A stretch of DNA of 64,000 nt, taken from positions 33,438-97,437 of the forward strand of contig NZ_BOMS01000100.1 in NCBI RefSeq assembly GCF_016862315.1, given 5' to 3'. Below the pieces are notes generated by a model. It saw only the letters and a program-made list of their open reading frames with translations, made no database searches and was not told the DNA's origin. Shown here piece after piece: positions 16,700-23,829 of this stretch (position 1 is its first letter; every line of letters starts with the position of its first letter). The stretch comes from Actinoplanes palleronii (GTDB lineage: Bacteria > Actinomycetota > Actinomycetes > Mycobacteriales > Micromonosporaceae). A program made the position numbers and the translations under genes.

Positions 16700-17704
16700 T
16701 CACCCGCCGGGGGCGCGGACCCGGCGTGGCGGCACGCCCCACCAGCGATGGCAGGCCCGGCTGAACGTGGCCTGCTCGGCAAAGCCGAGCCGCGCCGAGA
16801 CGTCGTGGAACGGCAGGTGAGTTTCGGTCAGATAGTGCCGGGCGCGGTCCCGGCGAACCCCATCAACGATCTTTTCGTACGTGGTGCCGAGCTCCGCGAG
16901 CCGCCGCTGCACCGTCCGGGGGTGCATCGCGAGCAGGCCGGCGATGGTGTCCAGGGGCATCGCGCCGAGCACCGGGAAGTCGTCGACCACCGCGCGCACC
17001 CGCCCGGTCAGCTCCCCCGCCGCGGGCAGCAGCGTGCGCAGGTACGCCTCGGCCTGCTCCCGCAGCCCCTCCCGCGCCCCGGCGACCGGCCGGGCCAGCA
17101 GCTCGGCCGGCACCCGCAGCACCGACTCGGTCGCGCCGGCGTGCACCGGGGCGCCGAAGAACCGCCGATGACAGCCGGCCCCGGCGACCGGCCGGTACGA
17201 CAGCTCGACACCGAGCAGCCCGTAGTCCGTACCGAAGAGCAGCCCCAACGCCCGGTGCAGGAACCCGATCCCGGCGTCCATCGCCTGCACCGGCGGCGCA
17301 CCGGAGCCGTGCTGCCCGCGGTAGCGCAGCGCGATCACCCCCGGCTCGCCGCGCGGATCGGCGGTGAGGTCGACGTGCAGCGCGTCGCTGTGCACGGCCA
17401 GATAGCGCTCGGTGGCCGCGAGCGCGTCCGCGCCGGTCCGGCAGTTGGCCAGCAGCACGGCGAGCGGCCCGAGCGTGTCCAGCCCGTGGCTGGCCGCCAT
17501 CCGCAGGCCCAGGTCGGGGCAGTTCAGCTCGTGCGCGGCGTGCTCGAGCAGCGCGGCGAGCCGCCAGTCGGCGATCGGCACGTCGTCGTGGTCGAGCACC
17601 GCGACGTCCAGCCCGGCCGAGCGCACCAGCGGCGCCGGATCCGCCCCGAGCTGCCGCACGACCAGTGCGAAGCCGCGGATGCCCGCCGCCCGGATGGTCG
17701 CCAT
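16700..17704 (-). CDS. AraC-family transcriptional regulator
   Basis: 334 aa. An N-terminal arabinose-binding-like domain of the OruR/ArgR-type group (about 10-200) is followed by a C-terminal AraC HTH pair (LDTIAGLLAMHPRTVQRRL and HDVSARLGFAEQATFSRACHRWWG). ATG 17704 was preferred over longer in-frame starts because it begins the conserved domain. It lies 112 bases upstream of the BVMO/alcohol dehydrogenase pair in the same direction, and regulators of this type often activate adjacent oxidative genes, so it probably controls that pair. Confidence 0.87.
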   Translation of the reverse strand: MATIRAAGIRGFALVVRQLGADPAPLVRSAGLDVAVLDHDDVPIADWRLAALLEHAAHELNCPDLGLRMAASHGLDTLGPLAVLLANCRTGADALAATERYLAVHSDALHVDLTADPRGEPGVIALRYRGQHGSGAPPVQAMDAGIGFLHRALGLLFGTDYGLLGVELSYRPVAGAGCHRRFFGAPVHAGATESVLRVPAELLARPVAGAREGLREQAEAYLRTLLPAAGELTGRVRAVVDDFPVLGAMPLDTIAGLLAMHPRTVQRRLAELGTTYEKIVDGVRRDRARHYLTETHLPFHDVSARLGFAEQATFSRACHRWWGVPPRRVRAPGG

Positions 17705-17816
17705 GAGTCCCCTCGTCTCCGTTGCCGATGCTACCCAGCGGCGGGACGAGTAGGGTCGCGCCGAGACGCACTTGTTCAAGATCCGCAGGGTGCTGCGGTC
17801 AGAGGGGTACCGGGCC

Positions 17817-19742
17817 GTGGCCGACGGGCAAGAGACGACAACCAAGCGGCATGACAGCGTGCGGCTGGCGGTGATCGTGGGCGCGCTGGGTGTGGTGTTC
17901 GGCGACATCGGCACCAGTCCGATCTACACGCTGCAGACCGTGTTCAGCCCGGACGACCCGCACCCGGTCCCGGTCAGCTCGGCCAACGTGTACGGCGTGG
18001 TCTCGCTGATCTTCTGGTCCGTGATGATCATCGTGACCGTGACGTACATCCTGCTGGCGCTGCGGATCGACAACGAGGGTGAGGGCGGCATCATGGCGCT
18101 CATCGCGTTGCTGAAGCGCCAGGCCTCGACGTCCGGCCGGAGGACCGCCGCGCTGCTGGCCGCGGTCGGCATCTTCGGCGCGTCGCTGTTCTTCGGCGAC
18201 AGCATGATCACTCCGGCCATCTCGGTGCTGTCCGCGGTCGAGGGGCTCAAGATCGTCGAGCCGTCGATGGACTCGTTCGTCGTACCGATCACGGCCGTGA
18301 TCATCGTGGTGCTCTTCCTGGTCCAGCGGCGGGGCACGGCGGCGGTCGGCCGGGTGTTCGGTCCCGTGATGATCGCCTGGTTCCTCGCGATCGGCGGGCT
18401 CGGCGTGGTCGGCATCGCCGACCACCCGCAGATCCTCAAGGCGCTCTCCCCGACGTACGCGATCGGGTTCCTGACCGGCCACTTCGGCATCGCGTTCTTC
18501 GCCCTCGCGGCCATCGTGCTGGCGGTCACCGGCGCCGAGGCGCTCTACGCCGACATGGGCCACTTCGGCCGCCGGTCGATCACCCGGGGCTGGCTGTTCC
18601 TGGTGCTGCCCGCGTGCACGCTCAGCTACCTGGGCCAGGGCGCGCTGATCCTCGCCGACCAGTCCAACGTGAGCAGCCCGTTCTTCCTGCTGGCGCCGGA
18701 GTGGGCCCGTCTGCCGCTGGTCCTGCTGGCCACCGCGGCCACGGTGATCGCCTCGCAGGCCGTGATCACCGGGGCGTACTCGGTGGCGTCGCAGGCCGGC
18801 CAGCTCGGCTACCTGCCCCGGCTGCGGATCGCGCACACGTCGGAGTCGTCGATCGGTCAGATCTACGTGCCGTGGATCAACTGGCTGCTGCTCGTCTCGG
18901 TGCTGACCCTGGTCTTCGCGTTCCGCAGCTCGGCCGCCCTCGCCTACGCGTTCGGCATGGCGGTGACCGGCACGATCACCATCACCACGCTGCTGTCGCT
19001 CTACGTGGCCCGCAAGCGGTGGGGCGCGCCGCTCTGGGCGATCGGCGCCGCGGCGACCGTGCTGCTCGCGGTCGACCTGCTGTTCGTCGGGGCCAACCTG
19101 ACCAAGCTGGTGCACGGCGCGTGGCTGCCGCTGGCCATCGCGCTGACCGCGTTCACGCTGATGACCACGTGGCAGCGCGGCCGCCAGGTGGTGACCGCCG
19201 AGCGGGAACGGCTGGAGGGGTCGCTGCAGGAGTTCGTCGAGGAGATCCGCAACGGCGGCGCGCCGACCCAGCTGGTGCCGGGCACGGCGGTCTTCCTGAA
19301 CCGCGGCAAGACCACCGCGCCGCTGGCCATGCGGGCCAACGTCGAGCACAACAGCGTCCGCCACGAACACGTGATCATCATGTCGATCGAGACCGAGCCG
19401 GTGCCCCGGGTGCCCGAGCACGAGCGGATCGTCATCGACGACCTCGGCTACGCCAACGACGGCATCTTCCACGTCATCGCCCGGTACGGCTACATGGAGA
19501 CCCCGGACATCCCGGCCGCGCTGCGGATGCTCGACCCGGAGACGACCGAGGGGCAGCTGAACCTCGACGACGCGTCGTACTTCCTGTCGAAGATCGAGCT
19601 GCGGCCCGGCGGCGCGGGGACGATGGCGCCGTGGCGCAAGCGGCTGTTCATGGCGACCACGCACGCCACCGCGGACGCGGCCGACTACTTCGGGCTGCCC
19701 CGCACCCGTACCGTGATCATGGGGTCCCGCATCGAGGTCTGA
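17817..19742 (+). CDS. kup: Kup potassium uptake transporter
   Basis: 641 aa from GTG 17817, preferred over the in-frame TTG at 17772 because AGAGGGG lies 9 bases before it. The family hallmark GDIGTSPIYTLQTVF is near residue 30. About 12 membrane helices follow to residue 450, then a cytoplasmic C-terminal domain (about 190 aa) with VERMPNSVRHEHV-like and FHVIARYGYMETPDIP motifs. Kup proteins are K+/H+ symporters that take up potassium without ATP, especially at low pH or high osmolarity. Monocistronic as far as can be seen; a terminator was not obvious. Confidence 0.93.
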   Translation: MADGQETTTKRHDSVRLAVIVGALGVVFGDIGTSPIYTLQTVFSPDDPHPVPVSSANVYGVVSLIFWSVMIIVTVTYILLALRIDNEGEGGIMALIALLKRQASTSGRRTAALLAAVGIFGASLFFGDSMITPAISVLSAVEGLKIVEPSMDSFVVPITAVIIVVLFLVQRRGTAAVGRVFGPVMIAWFLAIGGLGVVGIADHPQILKALSPTYAIGFLTGHFGIAFFALAAIVLAVTGAEALYADMGHFGRRSITRGWLFLVLPACTLSYLGQGALILADQSNVSSPFFLLAPEWARLPLVLLATAATVIASQAVITGAYSVASQAGQLGYLPRLRIAHTSESSIGQIYVPWINWLLLVSVLTLVFAFRSSAALAYAFGMAVTGTITITTLLSLYVARKRWGAPLWAIGAAATVLLAVDLLFVGANLTKLVHGAWLPLAIALTAFTLMTTWQRGRQVVTAERERLEGSLQEFVEEIRNGGAPTQLVPGTAVFLNRGKTTAPLAMRANVEHNSVRHEHVIIMSIETEPVPRVPEHERIVIDDLGYANDGIFHVIARYGYMETPDIPAALRMLDPETTEGQLNLDDASYFLSKIELRPGGAGTMAPWRKRLFMATTHATADAADYFGLPRTRTVIMGSRIEV

Positions 19743-19802
19743 CCGGTGATTTAGGGTGATCCGTCGCGACGACATCCCCTCCACACAGGACAGGACTCCC
19801 CG

Positions 19803-20192
19803 ATGCCGACCTGGCACGAGCTCCGCGAGCACGCGCGCACCCAGTACACCCTGGAGAAGATCGAAGACGAGTGGTTCAGCGTGATCTGGGCGCAGGAGAC
19901 CGGCCGGTCGCAGCGGATCGTGGTGAGCCGGTACGAGGCGTACGGCCAGGAGTGGGTCGAGTTCCGCAGCTTCGTCTGCGCCGAGGCCGAGATGAGCCCG
20001 CGGGTCGCGCTGCGCAAGAACGCCGACCTCAACATGGGCGCGCTCGCCCTCGACAGCGACGGTGACTACCTGCTCGTGCACCGGGCCGCGATCGCCACCC
20101 TGGACCAGCAGGAGTTCGCCCTGCCGCTGCAGATCGTCGCGACCATCGCGGACCAGCTCGAGCGCGAGTTCACCGCCAAGGACGACTACTGA
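19803..20192 (+). CDS. YbjN / type III chaperone-like protein
   Basis: 129 aa, cytoplasmic. The pattern (beta-rich N-half with SVIWAQETGRSQRIVVSRYE, then ALRKNADLNMGALALDSDG, then EFALPLQIVATIADQLEREF) is that of the YbjN/type III secretion chaperone-like fold common in actinobacteria. The stop overlaps the start of the next gene (TGATG), so the two are translationally coupled. The next protein has a C-terminal domain with the same order of motifs, which suggests both form a complex or arose by domain duplication. Exact role unknown; chaperoning or inhibiting the neighbouring caspase-like protein is an inference. Confidence 0.8.
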   Translation: MPTWHELREHARTQYTLEKIEDEWFSVIWAQETGRSQRIVVSRYEAYGQEWVEFRSFVCAEAEMSPRVALRKNADLNMGALALDSDGDYLLVHRAAIATLDQQEFALPLQIVATIADQLEREFTAKDDY

Positions 20193-21301
20193 TGGCCGAC
20201 GAGGTCTTCCTCCCGGCGGACTGGACGAACGTACCGAGCGGGCCGAAGCACTGGACCGCGGACTCGCGCAGCGACGACCCGGCCGCACGGGTGGCGCACG
20301 AGCCGACCGGCGCCGGCCCGGGTGACGGCAAGACGTTCCACTTCCTGTTCGGTTACAAGACCGCCAGCGAGCAGGACCGGTCGATGCTGGCCGAGGAGCT
20401 CGCGCACATCGACGACGACGTCGCCGTGCTGCGCGGGGCCGGGTTCACCGTGGTCGTCGACCGGCAGGCCACCCGGCAGGACCTGCTCGACGCGGTGGCC
20501 GCGGACGGCACCGCCGGGTTCTACTGGAGCTCGCACGGCGGCGCGGACGGGCGGCTGCAGTGCTGCGACGGCGCACTGATCTCCCCGGCCGACATCGACC
20601 CGGCGACGGTCACGCCCGGGCTGCGCCTGGCCGTGCTCGGCGCCTGTTACGTCGGGGCGTACGCGCCGGCCTGGCGGACCGCGTTCGGCGGCCAGCCCCT
20701 GGTCGCCGGGTGGGGCCGGCCGGTGACCCTGGAACGGGCCGTCGACTTCCTCGAGGCGGGACAGGACCCGGACGTCGGGCTGGACGACCTGATCGCGCGG
20801 TGGCTGCTCACCGACGCGCCGCTGCCGCCGGACCCCGCGGTCGCGGGTCTGCCGCCGGCCGCGGTCACCGGTGGTCGCGCCAAGGGGATCGCGCGGCGGA
20901 TCCGTGGCTTCACCGGGCATCTCGGTGCCACGTGGGAGAAGCACGACAGTCACTACTCGGTGACGGTTCCGCTGCCGGCTGGTCGTACCCATCAGGTCGT
21001 GGTCTTCGTGGTGGACGGCGCCGAGCCGTTCAGCGAAGGCGTCGAGCTGTGCGGGATGGAGGCGCGGGTGGGACCGACGTCGGCGCTGGTCACGCCGGAG
21101 CGGTTGCTGGCCGGCTCGGCGCGGCCCGGATACGGCCGGATCGCGCTGGTGGCCGGCGAGACCGGGGTGCCGGAGATCGTCACCCAGTCGTTCACCCCGC
21201 TGGCCGGCACGTCGAGTCAGCAGCTGGCCGCGCACTGCTACCAGGTCGCGCTGCACGCGGACGCGCTGGAGTTCGAGATCTTCGGCACCGACGGCGACTG
21301 A
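20192..21301 (+). CDS. Caspase-like protein with C-terminal chaperone-like domain
   Basis: 369 aa. Residues about 45-215 look like a caspase/CHAT-type peptidase: an alpha/beta start (GYKTASEQDRSMLAEEL), the His in GFYWSSHGGADGR, and the Cys in RLAVLGACYVGAYAPAW, giving the His-Gly ... Cys dyad order of clan CD. Residues about 240-369 resemble the YbjN/type III chaperone-like fold of the preceding small protein (QVVVFVVDGAE, GRIALVAGETGVPEIV, YQVALHADALEFEIFG). No signal peptide. The start overlaps the previous stop. Proteolytic activity and targets are unproven; it might be a conflict or programmed-death effector, or merely a structural relative. Confidence 0.7.
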   Translation: MADEVFLPADWTNVPSGPKHWTADSRSDDPAARVAHEPTGAGPGDGKTFHFLFGYKTASEQDRSMLAEELAHIDDDVAVLRGAGFTVVVDRQATRQDLLDAVAADGTAGFYWSSHGGADGRLQCCDGALISPADIDPATVTPGLRLAVLGACYVGAYAPAWRTAFGGQPLVAGWGRPVTLERAVDFLEAGQDPDVGLDDLIARWLLTDAPLPPDPAVAGLPPAAVTGGRAKGIARRIRGFTGHLGATWEKHDSHYSVTVPLPAGRTHQVVVFVVDGAEPFSEGVELCGMEARVGPTSALVTPERLLAGSARPGYGRIALVAGETGVPEIVTQSFTPLAGTSSQQLAAHCYQVALHADALEFEIFGTDGD

Positions 21302-21315
21302 GGCCTGCGCCACAA

Positions 21316-21340
21316 ATTTACAGAAGGACCTTATGTAAAT
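21316..21340. promoter_or_regulatory. Inverted repeat upstream of the CFA-type gene
   Basis: ATTTACA (21316-21322) and TGTAAAT (21334-21340) form perfect 7-base arms around 11 bases in an AT-rich patch that contrasts with the surrounding GC-rich DNA. It is a plausible operator or promoter-proximal site for the methyltransferase gene; no adjacent regulator gene is obvious. Confidence 0.45.
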
Positions 21341-21346
21341 CGCCGG

Positions 21347-21392
21347 CCCGGGCGGATAGTTCACGGTGTTAACGATCTACCGCCCGGGGAGG
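21347..21392 (+). promoter_or_regulatory. Leader hairpin overlapping the ribosome binding site
   Basis: CCCGGGCGG-A-TAG (21347-21359) pairs with CTACCGCCCGGG (21377-21388). The 3' arm runs into the GGGGAGG ribosome site (21386-21392) of the gene at 21398. A folded leader would mask part of the Shine-Dalgarno, so translation may be controlled by RNA structure or temperature. Visible pairing is direct; the regulatory role is inferred. Confidence 0.5.
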
Positions 21393-21397
21393 TCCTC

Positions 21398-22672
21398 ATG
21401 GCCACCGACGCCATCGCCGTCACGATCAAAAAACTCCTCGAAAACCTTCTTCAAACCCCTTTTCCGGTACGCCTACGTGCCTGGGACGGCTCGGAGGCCG
21501 GCCCCGCCGACGCCCCCGTGGTGACCGTCCGGCACCGCCGCGCGCTGCGCCGGCTGATGTGGCAGCCAAACCAGCTCGGCCTGGCCCGCGCGTACGTCGC
21601 CGGCGAACTCGACGTCGAGGGTGACCTCTACGACGTGCTCACCCGCCTCGCCCCGCTGCTCTGGCACGCCCCCGACCTGAGCGGCGTGCCGCTGCGCGCG
21701 GTGGCCGGCGACGCGCTGCGCCTGGGCATTCTCGGCCACCAGCCCAAACCGCCGCCGGAGGAGATGACCGTTTCCGGCGCCCGGCACAGCCGCGGGCGCG
21801 ACCGGCAGGCGATCAGTCACCACTACGACGTCGGCAACGACTTCTACCGCCTGGTCCTCGGCGAGAGCATGGTCTACTCCTGCGCGTTCTGGACCTCCGA
21901 CGAACCCGGCTACCACCTGGCCGACGCCCAGCGCGACAAGCTCGACCTGATCTGCCGCAAGCTCGAACTGCACCCCGGCATGCGCCTGCTCGACGTCGGA
22001 TGCGGCTGGGGCAGTCTCGCCATGCACGCGGCCCGCGAGTACGGCGTGCAGGTCCTCGGCATCACCCTCTCCGCCGAGCAGGCCGACTTCGCCCGCAAGC
22101 AGGTCGCCGCGGCCGGGCTCAGCCATCAGGTGGAGATCCGGATCCAGGACTACCGCGACCTCGACGACGGCCCGTTCGACGCGATCTCCAGCGTCGGCAT
22201 GGCCGAACACGTCGGCGCCGGCCCGTACGGCGAGTACGCCGCGATCCTCTACCGCCAGCTCAAGCCGGGCGGCCGGCTGCTCAACCACCAGATCTCCGCC
22301 CTGCACCCGGCCGGCCCGTCGAAGCAGCGCAGCTTCATCGACGCCTACGTCTTCCCGGACGGCGAACTGGCCCCGGCCGGCACCACGGTGACGCTGCTGG
22401 AGGAGGCCGGGTTCGAGGTCCGCGACGTGCACGCGCTGCGCGAGCACTACGCCCGCACGCTGCGCGCCTGGGTCGCGAACCTGGAATCGGACTGGTCCGC
22501 CGCGGTCCACCTGGCCGGCGCGGGCCGCGCCCGGGTGTGGCGGCTCTACATGGCCGCCTCCGCGATCGCCTTCGAACAAGCCACGATCGGCGTCAACCAG
22601 GTCCTCGCGGTCAAGGACCACCGCGACGGCACCAGCGCCATGCCGGCCACCCGCCGCGCCTTCCTGGGCTGA
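21398..22672 (+). CDS. Cyclopropane-fatty-acid-synthase-like methyltransferase
   Basis: 424 aa, cytoplasmic or membrane-peripheral. The CmaS/Cfa family layout is clear: an N-terminal region (LRRLMWQPNQLGLARAYVAG), the conserved SHHYDVGNDFYRLVLGESM, the SAM-binding motif LLDVGCGWGSLAMHAA, and the C-terminal HYARTLRAWVANLESDW. Such enzymes transfer a methylene or methyl group from S-adenosylmethionine to double bonds of membrane phospholipid acyl chains. Translation starts behind a strong GGGGAGG site that is partly masked by a hairpin. Monocistronic, convergent with the CBM2-like gene. Confidence 0.92.
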   Translation: MATDAIAVTIKKLLENLLQTPFPVRLRAWDGSEAGPADAPVVTVRHRRALRRLMWQPNQLGLARAYVAGELDVEGDLYDVLTRLAPLLWHAPDLSGVPLRAVAGDALRLGILGHQPKPPPEEMTVSGARHSRGRDRQAISHHYDVGNDFYRLVLGESMVYSCAFWTSDEPGYHLADAQRDKLDLICRKLELHPGMRLLDVGCGWGSLAMHAAREYGVQVLGITLSAEQADFARKQVAAAGLSHQVEIRIQDYRDLDDGPFDAISSVGMAEHVGAGPYGEYAAILYRQLKPGGRLLNHQISALHPAGPSKQRSFIDAYVFPDGELAPAGTTVTLLEEAGFEVRDVHALREHYARTLRAWVANLESDWSAAVHLAGAGRARVWRLYMAASAIAFEQATIGVNQVLAVKDHRDGTSAMPATRRAFLG

Positions 22673-22694
22673 GTGGCCGGTCCTGGCGTCCGGT

Positions 22695-23450
22695 TCAGCC
22701 GGTGCAGGCGGCGCCGTCGATGGTGCACGCCTGCGGGGCGGCGTCGATCAGGGTGGCGCCGCTGACCGTGAACGCGACCGCCACCGAGCCGCCGGCCGGC
22801 ACCGGTGCCGTACCGGTGTCCGGGACGAACGTCCAGGTGGACCCGTCCTGGGTCGCGGCGGCGCCGGTGACCGAGCCGACCCGCAGCGTCTCCCGGGGCA
22901 GGGTCACCGTCAGCGTCCAGCCGTTCGCCGCGGTGGTGCCGGGGTTCGCCACCGTCACGGTCATCTTGTAGGCGCCGAGCAGGCCACCGGAGGTCTGGTA
23001 CGCCGCGGTCAACGGCACCGGGGTGGTCCCGGTGGCGGGCGCCGACCCCGCCGACGGGCGGATGCTCGGCACGATCGCGGCCGAGCCGGACGACGCGGAG
23101 GGTGACACCGACGCCGGCACGGCCGAGGTGGCCGCGGTGGTGGCGGTGGCCGAGGACGGCAGGGCCGGCTGCGGCCAGGCCGGGTCGGCCGAGCGCGGCA
23201 CCCGGGGCAGCGCGGCCGCCGGATCGGGCAGCCGGGCCGGGTCGCCGGGGTCGCGGACCAGCACCACGACCAGCAGGGCGGTGCCGGCCAGCGCGGCGAG
23301 CACCCCGGCCAGCACGGCATAACGGCCGAGGCCACGCCGGGCGCCCGGATCGTGCACCTTCGGGGTCGGGGTGATGGTGAGCAGTCGCAGCACCCCGTCG
23401 AGGAGAACCACGGTCAGCGATCGCCGCTGCCGTGACCCGGTGTCGTTCAT
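22695..23450 (-). CDS. Membrane-anchored protein with CBM2-like domain
   Basis: 251 aa. A short basic cytoplasmic head (about 1-45) leads to one membrane helix (YAVLAGVLAALAGTALLVVV, about 46-66), then a Pro/Ser/Ala/Thr-rich linker, then about 100 residues resembling a family 2 cellulose/chitin-binding module (YKMTVTVANPGTTAANGWTL, TWTFVPDTGTAPVPAGGSV) with paired cysteines near the end. It starts 22 bases after the DUF742 stop, so it is in the kinase operon. It may act as an extracytoplasmic wall- or sugar-binding sensor arm for the signalling unit; that is inference. Confidence 0.75.
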   Translation of the reverse strand: MNDTGSRQRRSLTVVLLDGVLRLLTITPTPKVHDPGARRGLGRYAVLAGVLAALAGTALLVVVLVRDPGDPARLPDPAAALPRVPRSADPAWPQPALPSSATATTAATSAVPASVSPSASSGSAAIVPSIRPSAGSAPATGTTPVPLTAAYQTSGGLLGAYKMTVTVANPGTTAANGWTLTVTLPRETLRVGSVTGAAATQDGSTWTFVPDTGTAPVPAGGSVAVAFTVSGATLIDAAPQACTIDGAACTG

Positions 23451-23472
23451 CTGAGCCTTCCGCGAATCGATC

Positions 23473-23829
23473 TCACAGCGAGCGCAGCCCGCTGAGCAGT
23501 TGTTCCAGCACCGCCGGGGACGCGTCCCGCTGGCGTACCTCGATCAGCCCGGCCGCGAGCAGCTCGCCCAGCAGCAGCCGGGCCGCCCCGATCGGCAGGC
23601 CCAGCCGGACCGCGACCTCGGAGAGCGCCAGCGGCCGGCGGACCAGCCGCAGCGCGGCCAGCTGGTCGGCGGAGAGCCCGTCCGGCTCCGGGGTCTCCGG
23701 CGGGCAGTGCACGATGGCGCTCAGCTCCAGGCCGCCGGGCAGCGCGCCGGTACGGCCACCGACCCGGGCGTACAGGCGGACCAGCGGGCCGGCGTCGTCG
23801 TCCCACCACGCGTCCTCGGGGCGGGCCAT
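23473..23829 (-). CDS. DUF742 conservon protein
   Basis: 118 aa, ATG overlapping the kinase stop (ATGA). The DUF742 family is winged-helix-like and is nearly always found in actinobacterial conservons together with a histidine kinase, a roadblock/LC7 protein and a small Ras-like GTPase. Supporting motifs: VRLYARVGGRTG, LELSAIVHC, LRLVRRPLALSEVAVRLGLP and ARLLLGELLAAGLIEVR. The roadblock and GTPase genes are missing from this locus, and a CBM2-like protein takes their place. Probable partner of the kinase. Confidence 0.85.
   Translation of the reverse strand: MARPEDAWWDDDAGPLVRLYARVGGRTGALPGGLELSAIVHCPPETPEPDGLSADQLAALRLVRRPLALSEVAVRLGLPIGAARLLLGELLAAGLIEVRQRDASPAVLEQLLSGLRSL

Noticed and set aside
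9438..17704. Secondary-metabolite gene cluster containing Lcp, dehydrogenase and BVMO
   Set aside because: No polyketide synthase, NRPS, terpene synthase or peptide-modifying core enzyme is present; genes are in separate units with different regulators.
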